A DNA stretch of 64,000 nucleotides from Cercophora sp. LCS_1 (GCA_036250225.1 JAPZLL010000015.1:682001-746000); one strand, 5' to 3'; shown: positions 22,994 through 35,412, counted from the first letter of the stretch. The notes: generated from the sequence alone by a model not told the origin. Numbers and translations are program-made.

Positions 22994-23933
22994 ATGTCCA
23001 GGAGATACGATTCCCGAGTAAGCCAACGCCGGGATCCCAGCGCCCAAAGAGTTGGGAGCTCGCTCTGGACCGCCAAGCTAACCTTCGCCTCAGACAACCA
23101 TCTTCTCCCCCGACGGGCGTCTGTACCAGGTTGAATATGCCCTGGAAGCCATCTCCCACGCTGGTACAGCCATTGGTATTCTCGCAAAGGACGGTATCGT
23201 CCTGGCCGCTGAGCGCAAGGTGACCTCCAAGTTGTTGGAGCAGGACACTTCGGCTGAGAAGCTCTACATTCTCAATGAGTGAGCGACATGACCCCAGGAA
23301 GCATTGGCGCCCTGCTAACCAGCGTCACTTCCAGCAACATGATCTGCGCCGTCGCCGGCATGACAGCCGACGCAAACATCCTCATCAACTACGCCCGACA
23401 AGCCGCCCAGCGCTACCTCCTCACCTACAACGAAGACATCCCCTGCGAGCAGCTCGTCCGCCGTCTCTGCGACGTCAAGCAAAGCTACACACAGCACGGT
23501 GGTCTCCGACCCTTCGGCGTTTCCTTCATCTACGCCGGCTGGGACCCCCAGCGCCAGTTCCAGCTCTACCTGAGCAACCCTTCAGGCAACTATGGCGGTT
23601 GGAAAGCGACAAGCTCGGGCGCCAATCACGCGAGCGCACAGAGTTTGCTGAAGCAAGATTACAAGGAGGACTGCACATTGAAGGAGGCCTGCGGGATGGC
23701 TGTCAAGGTCCTGAGCAAGACGATGGACTCCACAAAGTTGAGCAGCGAGAAGAGTAAGTCCCATGCCCCCTTGAATGAGAAAAACAGCATACTGACACGT
23801 GACAGTCGAGTTTGCGACGGTGGGCCAGACCAAGGACGGCAAAATCTACCACAGACTATGGAACGCCGAGGAGATCACGGCGTTACTGAAGGAGCACGAT
23901 TTGGCAAAGGACGAGAGCACGGAGGACAAGTAG
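22994..23933 (+). CDS. PRE9: 20S proteasome subunit alpha-3 (PRE9 / PSMA4)
   Basis: Four exons, 22994-23017, 23094-23278, 23335-23753 and 23806-23933, give 251 residues. The start MSRRYDSR joins directly to TTIFSPDGRLYQVEYALEAI, the signature of proteasome alpha subunits, across a first intron with a GTAAGC donor and a GCTAAC branch site. Other alpha-3 marks are ILAKDGIVLAAER, NMICAVAGMTADANILI and HGGLRPFGVSFIYAGWD. The subunit is structural, part of the outer alpha ring that gates the core particle. It carries no N-terminal catalytic Thr, as expected. The stop is 23931-23933, and the 3' end converges with the PAP2 gene 199 bases away. Confidence 0.95.
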
Positions 23934-24132
23934 ACGTCGCTGGTATAATAGACGGGCGGGAGAAAATAGGCACGCTTCCCAGCGCCTTGTGTACCAATTA
24001 GAGGACCGATGCTATGCCAAAACAAAGATAACCCAAACTCCCATGCTATGTGTCCAAGCAAACTGTCCAGGATGTTTATACAAGGCATCTCATATCGTAT
24101 GTCAAGGGGCCTACCAAAACACGAAGTCAGCA

Positions 24133-25191
24133 TCAATGTCTATTCAGATCATTCAGCTCATATCCTACATTTGATCTCGCGCTTGCGCCCCCGCCCTCTT
24201 CCTCGTCTCTGACACGTCCATACCGGACAGCATCATCATCCGCCCCTGGAGGACCAGCATACGGCTCGTCACAGCGTGAACTACTCAGCCGGGGCCAGTA
24301 GCGCCGGTAGCTCCAGTACGTGATTGTCCAGCCAATAAGCGCGCCAACGCAGACATCATAGACATCATGACGATAGTCTTGACACCGACTGATGGCAATC
24401 ATCAGCGCCCCCAACAACGGCCCAAGGCAAAGCAGCGCCCGCACCAGGTCGCCTCGAATCAGCTTCTCGGTATGCTCCCCCACGGTATTCACCCCAGCGC
24501 CATGCGCAAAGATGCGCATCTGTCCCGCTAGGAAGAGACTAAGATAGCCCAGCCCGGCGAACGAGAATGAGCTGTGTCCCGAGGGAAACGAGCGCCACCC
24601 GTCATGCAATGTGTGATGGTCCGTCTGGGTACAGACCTCAATTGAGACGAGGGTGTCGCGCGGGGTGCCGAGTTTGGGGACACATCGGGAGAGCAGATCG
24701 GGGCGCGGGCGCCCGACCGTATTCTTGATGATGTCGGTCAGACATATCGTCAAGGCCATGGAGATAGCCAGGCCGAGGACAGCGACATGGTGCTTGTGGG
24801 AGGAGGCGTGGGTGACGGAGTTGTAGATCAGCATGAAGACAATAGGGACGAGCACGGCGTAGACGAGGTCCATCGCAATGGGCACGCGCTCGACTTCGGC
24901 ATGGGGGAACGAGATGCGCAGGTCATTGAGGGAGAAGAGGCGGTGGAAGGGTTCGACGAAGAGGAGGATCTGGGCGAGGTTAGGGAGGACGCTTGGGAGG
25001 GGATCGGCAGAGGCTGACGAGGATGTAGCAGGTCACCAGCAGGGCGAAGCCAATATAGTCGGCGGCGTAGGACCTCTGGGAACACAGGGTTAGCTGTTGT
25101 GATCCCTTTGCTCTCCCAGCAGGATGCGACTTGCGTGCCAGAATCGGGAGATCGAGGCGACCAGCCCCGACCGAGCTCTCGGGGGCGCCAT
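24133..25191 (-). CDS. PAP2-superfamily lipid phosphatase (DPP1/LPP1-like)
   Basis: Three exons, 25135-25191, 25019-25075 and 24133-24969, give 316 residues. All three phosphatase motifs are present: K-x6-RP (KNTVGRPRP), PSGH (FPSGHSSFSF) and SR-x5-H-x3-D (SRCQDYRHDVYD). With several membrane spans, this fits an integral enzyme that dephosphorylates phosphatidate or diacylglycerol pyrophosphate. The N-terminus MAPPRARSG...FWH joins RSYAADYIG only if intron 1 (25076-25134) uses a GC donor, GCAAGT. Intron 2 (24970-25018) is GT-AG with CCTAAC before the acceptor. The C-terminal tail after YWSYRRYWP is disordered and acidic. Confidence 0.88.
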
Positions 25192-25820
25192 GGCGAGCAG
25201 TCACCGCCTTCGAATGGCCTTGAACGCCTGCCGAAGCATTGAGTGTTTTTGGAGGCGTCGCTTCGACAACGGCGAGAACAGTTGCGAGACGAAGCTCCGG
25301 GAGTGGAAAGTCGGGAACAAGTTGGACAGGTCGCGTGTGCGGCTGGCAGCTGTTGCAGAGTGGGTCTCCCGCGCCGGCACAGCAGACCATTGGCTGGGAT
25401 GTGCCCCGTACACAGGCTTCCCCTGACAACGCCTCCGCAGCTTTGAACACTTTCCCTGAGAGCGCCTCCCTTTATTCTAAAGGTTTAATCATGCTGATAC
25501 TGTGCTGAAGATAGTCGCGCTTCTCGAAGAAGATGGTTACGAGAGAGCTGCAATCATCGCTCTCGGCGCGCAGCGCTGGAGATCCAGGGCAACTTCAACG
25601 GTTCCCTGTCTCCAATTCAGGGGCAGAAACACAGACAATAAACACCAATACACAGTCAATCACTTTCCCTGTTTTCCATCACACTATACTTTTCCACGAT
25701 TATGACGGGCTCTACTTGCTATAAGATCCCATTCCCTCTCATTTTCATGTGTTCATCATTAGGACCAACCACCTCCCATGTTCTCCAAATATCCACAATC
25801 TCCCACCTGTATCATCCACA
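25192..25820. promoter_or_regulatory. Divergent intergenic region upstream of the PAP2 and secreted-protein genes
   Basis: 629 bases between outward-facing starts. The last 200 bases before 25821 are T/C-rich with ATAAACACC and similar, consistent with a fungal promoter and 5' leader. No named element was identified. Confidence 0.4.
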
Positions 25821-27185
25821 ATGCCCCGAACAAGACCCCTTCTTCCGGCGCTTTTGGCGCTCACACTCCCAGTACAAGCCAGCCGCTTTCGCCTTTCAGG
25901 CCTTGTTCCCAGAGATGCAGAATGCTGTCCCTGTCCCATTTCAACGCCAACAATCACCGTTACAATTCCAGCATCTTCACCCCCTTCCATCAAGACTGTC
26001 ACGGTGACACACACTCCACCGCCACAGAAAACCACCACTGTCACTGCTCCTGGGCCATCCAACCCTGTGACCGAAATCCGGACCATCACTGTCACTTACC
26101 CAGGCCATGAAGGCCCGCCTCCGGCATGGAGGGTTCCCGCCCCTGAAGTCGTCACCGTAACCGTCACCTCCCCAAGAGGGCCAGATTCAGGATCCACCAA
26201 GACAGTCTACATCAGCGACAGCAGCACCATCCCACCGTCTGTGGTCACCTTCACCAAGACCCTGTCTCCCTCCGTCTTGACATCCGTGACCACCGCATCC
26301 GAGACCAAGTCTCTACGTGACAAGCCCCCCTCCCAACCAGGAAAGCAAGTTACCGTCACTACCACTGCTCCGGCAACAACCATTTACGCCTCGGACAAGC
26401 CGCCGACAACCATCACTGCCACTGTCACCAAACCACGGCCTTCAATCGAAGGTCCCGACATCAAGAAACCCCAGCCCTCTTCGTCCTGGTATGAGCCCCC
26501 CTCCCAGCAACCGGGTCCCGATACCTTCACCCGTCCTCGCCCGGGTCATGGGCCTGCAGGCTGGAATTGGGGCTGGGACAAAGACCACGAGCACGGCAAC
26601 GATAACGGTCACAGCTACGACGATGGCCATAACCACGGCGACGGGAACCACGACAACAACAAGGACCAGGACAAGAACAACAACAATGACAATGACCACC
26701 AAAATGACAACGAGAAGAACCGAAACCACGATAACAACCCAGGAAAAGACCGTGACCAAGACAAGGCCAAGGATAACTCGCACACCCACGACAGCGAAAA
26801 GAACCAAGACATCAACACCCACACCAATTCCACCTCTCAAGAACGCACCCGAACTCGCACTCGTACCAAGGACAGCCAAACCGAGACATCTCAGACGTTG
26901 TCGACAACACAAAAGCCATCCGCTACTACTACATTGGCAACAACTACGGTCACTGAGCAAAAGACCCACGCCGGCACCAACTCCAACGCGCGGACAGCGA
27001 CAATCACTGCGACAGCAACAGCTCAAGAGGCATGGGAGCATGAAGCGTGTACGCTGTCGACGACCAAGGTCACGTTTTACAACACCATTACCGAGACAGT
27101 GAGGCCGAGCGTTGGGAGTTCGAGTGGAGGGAGTCTCAGCACGAGGTCGTACTCGCGTGTGGGGTTGGAGGTCGCGCGGAACTAA
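25821..27185 (+). CDS. Secreted Thr/Ser-rich protein with an Asp/His/Asn-rich segment
   Basis: A single exon of 454 residues. ATG at 25821 is chosen because it opens a clear signal peptide (MPRTRPLLPALLALTLPVQA); the frame upstream has only a GTG. The mature protein begins with two adjacent Cys (ECCPC) and is dominated by TVTVT/TTTVT-type repeats, as in fungal cell-wall mucins that carry O-glycans. Around residues 252-345 the composition changes sharply to D, H, N, G and K (for example HEHGNDNGHSYDDGHNHGDG). This could bind metal or water or act as a flexible spacer. No GPI signal is evident: the C-terminus ends VGLEVARN without a hydrophobic tail. Function is unknown; a wall or extracellular location is inferred. 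Confidence 0.7.
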   Translation: MPRTRPLLPALLALTLPVQASRFRLSGLVPRDAECCPCPISTPTITVTIPASSPPSIKTVTVTHTPPPQKTTTVTAPGPSNPVTEIRTITVTYPGHEGPPPAWRVPAPEVVTVTVTSPRGPDSGSTKTVYISDSSTIPPSVVTFTKTLSPSVLTSVTTASETKSLRDKPPSQPGKQVTVTTTAPATTIYASDKPPTTITATVTKPRPSIEGPDIKKPQPSSSWYEPPSQQPGPDTFTRPRPGHGPAGWNWGWDKDHEHGNDNGHSYDDGHNHGDGNHDNNKDQDKNNNNDNDHQNDNEKNRNHDNNPGKDRDQDKAKDNSHTHDSEKNQDINTHTNSTSQERTRTRTRTKDSQTETSQTLSTTQKPSATTTLATTTVTEQKTHAGTNSNARTATITATATAQEAWEHEACTLSTTKVTFYNTITETVRPSVGSSSGGSLSTRSYSRVGLEVARN

Positions 27186-27300
27186 AAAGTTATGGAGTAC
27201 GTGTTTGTCAACCGGAAGGCTGTAATGGTGTGGCATTTTCATGTGAACTAGAATGGTGTAATAGTAGTCTCAATTCGCAGGTCGGACGGAGTGCATTGGG

Positions 27301-27318
27301 TTTTTTTTTTTTTTTTTT
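27301..27318. repeat. Poly-T tract of 18 bases
   Basis: A homopolymer in the convergent spacer between 27186 and 27444. Confidence 0.9.
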
Positions 27319-27444
27319 GGCACGGAATACTACTTACAGAACAGGCTAGAATCGAGGGCGAGCCCTTCTAATATCGACCTGATAGCTGATCAAGACTTGG
27401 CCCAGATGCACTTGAACCGAATTCTTGCCAAAACTGATATTCCC

Positions 27445-29524
27445 TCAATCATCGAGATCGCTGATATCCGCGATGGTGAAGGGAGGTTCTCCTTGCCGGG
27501 CGGAGGGCTCATACCCCGTGTCGCTGTTACCATTGGTTGGAGTTGACTTCGTGTCCCCTGTAGATGAACTGTCATCGGAAAAGGGACTGATATCTTTTTC
27601 GCTGAAAAGTGACCCTTTCCGCGCCGGCGGCGCGATGCGACGAGCCGGGCGATGACCAACCAGGCGACCAGAAGGGCAAGGAGGGGAGGTGGGACCCTGA
27701 AGAACATCCGCAACCAAAGCTGAGGCTGCAGAATTCACAGCGCCAATCTCATCCAGGAAGTTCTCGAAATACGTATCCGGGACCTCTTCATCCATCGCAA
27801 AATGACTCGAGGAATCCTGGGCTTCGCCGGCGGGGGTTGCACTTGGCACTGAAAACCCGGGCGAGGTCACAACACCATCTATCTGCCGGAATGGATGGGA
27901 AGAAGGGGGTTCCTGATGGACCACCGCTGAGACTTTCTGGCGTTTTGTTTTCGTATTGGCCGCAGGACCACTCAGTGGTCGCTTCCCAAGCTGTAGATTC
28001 TCCCGTCCTGCCTGGCTTTCACGGGCAGCTTCCTGTGTCTCAGGGAGCTTCGAGTTGACTTCTTCAAATATGGTCTGCAAGAATCATGAGAATGTAATCA
28101 CACAGTAGGGTATTGAGATGAACTCACCAACGGGGCTTTGGGTTTCCTCTTGGTAGATGTGCCCTTCTTCTTCTTCTCAAACGTGCCCTCCCGCTTCTTC
28201 GGAACCGGTTTCTCGTTAGCGGCGGGATTCACCTGCGGGCTCTCCACGACTCTCGTGTTAGATGCGCTGGCACATGAATGTTTCGGATGCTGCACTGCTT
28301 GGTCTGCCTGAGGTGTGGGCTGTTTTTTTCGCTGGTATTTGACTTTGGGCTTCGGCTTTGCTACCGCCGACTTCGCGGCTCCCTGAGGAGGCTTACTCTG
28401 TTCCCCTTCCCCACACCCAGGCAACTGTGAGCGGACAGTTTGGCCCATAGGGACCTCTGGTCGCTCAGCTTCTAGTACTACATTGTTATTCGGATCCTCC
28501 AATGCAGCTCGTCGATCGGAGACGCGCTGATCAGAACGAGACGACGGCGCTCGGATTTCCCACTCAACGACCTGCTCGCAACAATAACCTGGGCTCTGCT
28601 GCAACTGGAGATTGGCATCTTCGAAGTCGGTTTGGTCAAAGCCCCAAAGGCCGATCGCAGGCTCGCTTGGTCTTTCGGTGGCGTGAAACGCCAAAGTGGC
28701 GTGAATTGGCCCTATGCCTGTTAGCGACGCTGCCTAACGAGGTCGGGGTGAGTAGCAATACCTCTCAACGGTGATAGTCGGCTGAGGCAGTTACCCAGAT
28801 TCCAAAGCGATAAGTCCGTTCTGACAGCGGAAATGCTACCGATGCCAGCACGCCAAACGTCGATCCGATACGCGCCATCAGATGCATACTTCAACGCAAA
28901 TGTATAGTGCTCAAGAAGATTGTCTTCATACCAAACGCTCCCGCACATGAGGCTGACCCGGAATTTGACGAGTTGTTGCTTTTCGAGGAGAGGGAAGATG
29001 TCTGCGGACTGCCAAAAGTTAGGGATCGCCGGTGTCTCAACCACGCTGGGAAGAGACACTTGGCCGTCTTGGGGCCAGCAAGCCGAACTCACTAAGATTC
29101 CCAAAACGTTGCTCAGGTTGAAATCACTCGGATCCTCGCGGAGGAAGATTGTGTCTCCTGCGTTATCGAAGTTGCGCTGGTCGAAGCTGCCAAGAGGCGC
29201 GCCCGAAGACACAACATCGTCAAACGACCTTGTTGCTATCACTGATATCGGGACAGTTTGAAATGCCGAGGGAGGAAAAGTGCGGCTACGTCCGATAAGC
29301 ACGGGAAGGAATGTTCGAAGGCGGGTTACGTACCGGGCATAGAAAACCTGGCTCAACTGCGAGGGTCAGCAGATGTTCATGGTGGCCACATCGGCTACCG
29401 CCAGGGCAAGTAAGTAACGTACGGCAGCCCCGAATGTGACTTTGCAGAGGTCAATGTTGCGGTTCGGCAACTGCACGCGAGAAGAACGGGGAACTGCCTC
29501 CGAGGATCCGGGAACGGGTGCCAT
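27445..29524 (-). CDS. HORMA-domain protein, divergent Hop1-like
   Basis: Six exons by hand: 29423-29524, 29334-29356, 29093-29228, 28795-29008, 28128-28711 and 27445-28074, giving 562 residues. Start MAPVPGSSEA. The N-terminal half resembles HORMA domains: a helix leading to FYAR, then ADIFPLLEKQQLVKFRVSLM and EDNLLEHYTFALKY, which corresponds to the EAYTF core of Hop1/HORMAD. The next strand region (PIHATLAFHATERPSE...IGLWGFDQTDF) fits the end of the domain. HORMA proteins of this type organise meiotic chromosome axes and act through closure motifs. The C-terminal 300 residues are Lys/Pro/Ser-rich and disordered, with no visible zinc finger. Introns 1, 3, 4 and 5 have good signals; the acceptor of intron 2 (29229-29333) is the least certain. 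Confidence 0.7.
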
Positions 29525-32196
29525 GGTGGTGCCGACCCTAGTAGGCGAACCAGACTCGTATATGGAGTGTTGGAAAGAGAAGGGAAGAGAGAACAAGGTA
29601 AGGTTGGGTAGGTTGAGAGTGTTGGGGCTTGCAACATGGAGTATGAGGGAAGGAGGCTGTTGCAAACTCAGAGAAACAAGAGCGACCCACGCTCCTTCCC
29701 GCCCAGATCCCATGATGATGGAAGCAACACAAACATACTGCCAGAAACGGATGCAAAGGCTTGATGAATGTGCTAATATGGGCGACGATTGATATCTGTG
29801 GACATTCTGTCATACTGTCTGCGTCCTTTCTGGTCTTGGGGCGCCGCCTTGGTTGAAGTTGTGATGCCCTCGGAACTTTCCCTCAGGAGTGCACGTGTAG
29901 GAACACGGCACCAAACCCCTGTGGTCTCCCATGCTTGATAGATACTTGGTAACAGATGGTACTTTAGAATAGCAACCACAGCCGAATGCGGTTAAGTTGA
30001 TGACACGGAAAGGGTACAGTGGTTTTAAGCCTCAGAGTCCATCTACGAAGGATTTAGACCAGACTCTTTCCTCAGAGAATTGCGGGAATAACACAGATTG
30101 GCCCAGGTTCCTGAGGAATGCGAGATGTTGTGGCACGTTCAGCGCGGTCTTGGTCATCATCTCGTTGTCGGTTTGGAAGTATTGCCATGTTAATGTGCCC
30201 GGTAGGTTTTATTCAGCGTTGGCCTTGGCTACATGATGCTACCTGCCAGCAATGATCAGTTGTCTTCATCTGGGACAGCTCAGTATGAACCGGGAGCCGG
30301 AAGCTGCCCAACCGGGCCGAGTTCACACCGAGCTACCTGGTCGGAGCTGCCTGGCTTCGAAGGCGTCAGATCGCCGGCCATCCCGGCAGCCAAGGCCCGA
30401 CATGTTCTTCGCGTCCCGACTCATGGGGTGCAAGATTGATTTCGAGACAATAGACAGACGTAAATTTTACCCTTACCTGCATATGAGTGAGCCTGGTTGT
30501 TACGTGGGCGCCCTATCCCCAGACGTGCAGATCTATTTCTGTGACAATTCAACGGCTATTTGAGTTCTCACGAGCCTAGAAAGGTTGTCTGCGGCGCGCC
30601 GCGGCGCGTGTTCTCTGGCCCAACACGCCATCGACTAGGCCGCATGCATCGGCGCGGTCCCTGATTTGCCCAGTTGATCTGGGGTTTGATCTGCTAGAAA
30701 TCAACAGAGCTCCCAACTGCGACCTGAGTGCGTCATCACGCAGCCTGGAACCGAAAAAGAAACTGCGAGGAAGGCAGCTTAAAGTCGTGGGAGCTTCGGT
30801 GATCAAGCAGTGAGCGACCCCGATCGCCACGGAGGGGCAATGCAGGGAACGGCGGGGTCATGAGGCGAGAGCAGCTGCCATCTGGCTTCGGCCGTTCCGG
30901 GCTCGGCTATCAATCACCTTTGGTCAGCGAGAAAAACTGGAGGCCGTTTGATCTTCTAGAAAGGAAAAAATTGTTCTCCGACGCCACTCATTCACATTCT
31001 GTCGTGGGGTACACGGCGTTGACGGAATACCGATCCTTTCCGGGAAGAGCGAACCCATTTCGCTGTTGGACCAAAGGGGAGTTTGAGGCGGCAACGGCAA
31101 TCCAAAGTTCTCTTGGCTGAACAGGGATCACTGTGCAAAACGCCCGCTGGCAGACCGCTGATGAAATGTGGCTGGTGATATACCCCTCTCAGTCACCCCA
31201 CAATCCCGGGAACAAAATGAGAGCTCGGCAGAAAAGCGGTTCCGTTCACTTGGCCAATATACCGAGCGAAAAGTGAGCGCAAGGCTCAGAGCACAGAGCC
31301 TATCCAGGTGCTTGAACATCGCTGGGCTGCGGGGGAACAAAGGGGAAACACGGAGTCGTGCAAGGTCATCTCAGGTTGGAGGGGTCCTCGAGGTGTGGCT
31401 AGTATCTTGGCATTCCCTCCTCGAAGCAGATTGGTCAAGGCAAACTCGGCAGGCGGAAGTTGGTGGCAGGCGGAAAACCACAAGAGTGGCACAGCGGAAG
31501 GGGCCAAGTCGAGGTTGGGGCCTTCCTCCGTGCTGACCGTAACAATCCAATCGTCACATCACGCTTGCACTGACTCTGTTCTCCAAAATAGGAGGCTGCG
31601 ATCCAGCACGACGGCGACGTTTTCCACATTTCATTCCTTCCCCGCATGCGTCCCGATCGCAGTGCAAGGGTTGCATGTCCTTACGTGATTTTCTCCAATG
31701 ACTCGGATCCCGGTTTTGGTCCTGCGTTGTTGACCGACGCTCGCTCCTGCCGCACCGCCTCAAGTTTCCCCGATCGCCAACGACGCCGCTTCTTTGTCGT
31801 CTCCTTGCCAACTTTCCCTGCCGTCATAACTTTTTCCGCCGATTGTCAAAAAACACCATGATATCTAATCTTTGAGGCTGATATTTCGACTGGTGGGGAA
31901 CACTCGGCTACCACACGCGTTGGCACCTTGATGCCTCCCGTCGTCTCGTGGCTGGCACGCGTTGGACCCAAGGAAACCTGACACTGTTCGGCCGATCCGT
32001 CATAACCTCCACCACACGCATCTCGTCTCTCGATCCGAAAGCCGTTGCAGCGCCAATCCGGCTCTTCGGGTATCACCACCATTTGCACGCTCGAATCCAC
32101 GTTCCATAAGAGAGCATCACCCGCCAAATTACCGCCACTGTGCATGACATTATCACGCAAGCTTCACCGTTCTATTCCTGACCGCAAAGCGAAGCC
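29525..32196. promoter_or_regulatory. 2.7-kb divergent intergenic region (HORMA / CDC4)
   Basis: No credible gene. Overlapping short frames have no motifs. The part next to 32197 is rich in CACC and TCGT words and probably holds a long CDC4 5' leader. Confidence 0.5.
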
Positions 32197-35100
32197 ATGG
32201 ACAGCAGAAGGCCTCGCTCCCGGCAGCAAGTGTCGATGACATGGGAGGAAGACGAGGGGACTGTGACCCACCAACAGCACCGACTCATGCAGATGCAGTT
32301 CGGCGAGGAGTGTATCGAGACGAAGACGGTCACGACGACGACGACAACCAAGCGATCATATCCTCCCCTTATCGTGCGCGAACCTAGAAATCTGTCCTTG
32401 CTCGACTCCAAAGAATACCCTCTTGCTGGTCGACCAACTCCTCCGGAGCTGCGGAAACTCACGATTGACCTCGGCGATGGGGAGGTCAACGGTTGGAATC
32501 CCGGTGAGGATCCGGATATGCTGGTAAGTTCTGTCTGCTTCCATGACCTGGTTTGTTTGTGCTCACTTCTCGATCCTGCAGTTTCCGGCCGTTCGTCGTT
32601 CGCAGAGCAGTGACTATGCCAGCAACGTCAAGTCCGAACCTGGCGGCGAGTCCGTCCCCGAGCCCTCGCGGCAGTCCTCGACCCTTCCGATAGAGCAGTC
32701 TTTGTTACGAAGATCCCGAAGATCGAGTGCCATAGGCAACTCGCCAACCACACAGCCTAGGTTGTCAAGAAGATCGACTAGGCAAGCCGGCACTCTCTCG
32801 CAAGCGGCCGACAAGCTTCGCCGTGCGGCGGCACAAGGCACGAGCGCTCGGCGAGAGGTGGATAGACCAGGTCGGCAGGTCTCTGGATACTTGGCAACCC
32901 CTGACACTTCCGAGCTTGTCTCAGGGACCGTGGAGCGTCCGTCGCGGCTGAGGCAGTTGCATTTGGAGAACCTTGACTCGATTTCCAGCCAAGCAACCTC
33001 AGTGTACGATGCCGCCAGCCCGGCAGCAAGCGAGTCGCAGACGGTCTTCAGCAATGTCGCCACTCCCCCAATCACGGACGCAGACCTTCCTCCCTTTGCA
33101 GACCCCGACGAGTCCTTGCAACAAACCATTCGCAGCATACAACCGCGGCCCAGCGTCAGCAGTGTGGCCGCCCAGGATGCTAGCCTCCCGAGCCCACGGC
33201 TCTCGCCTACTCTCGCAGCTGCGCAACTTCAACCAAGTCAGGCTGAAGATGACGAGCCCGAGGATGATATGCAATTCTCCAATCATCAACTTGTTCGCAC
33301 CAACCGGAGGTCGAGCTCGTGGCTTCAGGAGAGCCAGACCACCGAAGGGGGCGATGTTGAGCTGTCTGTAGCCGACCTATCGCCAGTCCCGTACGATACA
33401 TCGCTATCCCGGCCAAAATCTGGTCAGTCTAGCCTTGCGGATCCACGATCTATGCTGGAAAGCTTCGACGCTATGCCCGACGAGTTCAAGACCTGGATGA
33501 TGTATCAGTTCCTGCGAAGATGTCCTCGCAAGACCCTGCATATGGTAGCGGACGTGGTGAATCCTGCCTTGAAGTGTGATTTCATGAAATCGCTCCCCAT
33601 CGAGCTCAGTTTGCATGTCTTGTCCTTTCTGGACCACCGTGATCTGTGCCGGGCCGCCCAAGTTTCGAAGCATTGGCGGCACGTCATCGACACGAATGAG
33701 ACAGGGTGGAAGGAGCTTTTTGACAGAGATGGCTTCGTCTTGCCTCCGGGGGAGCTCCAAAAGGCAATAACCCAGGGTTGGGGCTGGCAAGACCCCGTTG
33801 GCGTCGAAGGGTGCGAGGTCGATCTTAGCCACCAAAACCGGTTGACCTCGAGCGAATCGGAGCTCCTCAAATCAGCGTTAAAGTCGGAGAAGGTCGATCC
33901 GCCCCCGAAAACTCGGGCCGCAAAGCGAAAGCGCGGCCTGACCCACGCGAATGTTGATAGAGCCAAGCGACGGGGCGGCCAGGATCTTAGAGAAGATGGA
34001 TTGGCGGCGGTGCCTAAGACACACAAATCGGAGGGACCTCTGTCGGCTGCGAGTGCTGCTGCTAGTGCTGTCCCGGACCCCCACATTGGCCTCCCCAACT
34101 TGCGGAGCCTGCATCTGTTCAAGTCGCTCTACCGGCGACATTATATGATACGCCAAAGCTGGACCAGCGGGAAGGTCAAGCCGGGCCATGTCGCATTCGC
34201 AGCGCACCCCCGCCATGTCATTACATGCCTCCAGTTTGACGAAGACAAGATCATCACCGGAAGTGATGACACGCTGATCCACGTCTATGATACTAAGACG
34301 GGCAAGCTGCGCACCAAGCTGGAGGGCCATGAGGGAGGTGTCTGGGCCTTGCAGTACGAGGGGAACATACTGGTGTCTGGTAGCACCGACCGGTCAGTTC
34401 GTGTGTGGGATATCGCAAAGGGTATCTGCACACAAACCTTCTTTGGCCACACCTCGACTGTGCGATGCCTGCAAATCCTCATGCCAACCGACACGGGCAA
34501 GGTTGAGGACGGTAAACCCGTCATGGCACCGCCCAAGCCGTTGATTATCACCGGTTCTCGTGATAGCCAGTTGCGCGTTTGGCGGCTGCCCGAAGCTGGC
34601 TCGCGTCGGTACATCCAGACTGGCCCGCCGCCTAATGACGATCAGTGCCCATACTTCATCCGTATTTTGTCAGGCCATACTCACTCGGTTCGTGCGATTT
34701 CCGCCCATGGAGATACGCTTGTGTCGGGGAGCTACGACAGCACGGTGCGTGTTTGGCGCATCAGCACCGGCGAGCAGCTCCATGTCCTCCACGGACACAA
34801 CCAAAAGGTGTATTCAGTGGTGCTTGACCACAAGAGGAATCGTTGCATTTCTGGCTCCATGGACTCGCTGGTAAAGATATGGGATCTGGCCACGGGCGCA
34901 TGTCTCCACACCCTCGAGGGCCACAACTTGCTCGTGGGGCTTCTAGATCTCCGTGACGAACGCCTCGTTTCCGCAGCGGCAGACAGCACTCTGCGAATCT
35001 GGGATCCTGAGACGGGCAAGTGCAAGAGCACGCTCATGGCACACACGGGGGCGATTACCTGCTTCCAGCACGACGCGCGTAAGGTCATCTCCGGTAGTGA

Positions 35101-35412
35101 AAAGACCGTTAAGATGTGGGACATTCACACCGGCGATTGCATCCAAGACCTCCTCACGGATCTTGGCGGCGTTTGGCAAGTAAAGTTTGATGAGCGCCGC
35201 TGTGTGGCTGCCGTACAGCGGGGCAGCCTGACCTATGTTGAGGTAAGCAGTGCAGCGCCACTTGCGATAAGGTACCAAGGCTAACAAAAGGCTAGATTCT
35301 CGACTTTGGTGCAGTCCGCGACGGCAAGCCACCCGAGGAGCTGGGGAAGAGGAAGCTGCTTAATGAGAGCGAGGTTGCGCGCCTGCTCAGCGAAGACCAG
35401 CAGCAGAACTGA
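32197..35412 (+). CDS. CDC4: CDC4-type F-box/WD40 substrate receptor of SCF
   Basis: Three exons, 32197-32523, 32582-35242 and 35296-35412, give 1034 residues. A long disordered N-terminus is followed by a helical dimerisation-like region (TWMMYQFLRRCPRKTLHMVADVV), an F-box near residues 445-490 (SLPIELSLHVLSFLDHRDLCRAAQVSKHWR) and seven or eight WD40 blades (TGSDDTLIHVYD, SGSTDRSVRVWD, SGSYDSTVRVWR, SGSMDSLVKIWD and others). The order matches Cdc4/FBXW7, which recruits phosphodegron substrates to Skp1-Cul1. A basic KRKR-type stretch near residues 558-575 may be a nuclear signal. The last intron (35243-35295, CTAACAAAAGGCTAG) splices LTYVE to ILDFGAV, giving a natural end. Another F-box/WD40 paralogue such as SconB is less likely because the F-box context differs. 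Confidence 0.88.

Noticed and set aside
26442..27242. Val-rich minus-strand frame that looks like a membrane protein
   Set aside because: Antisense of the Asp/His/Asn-rich segment (GTC/GTT codons opposite GAC/AAC).
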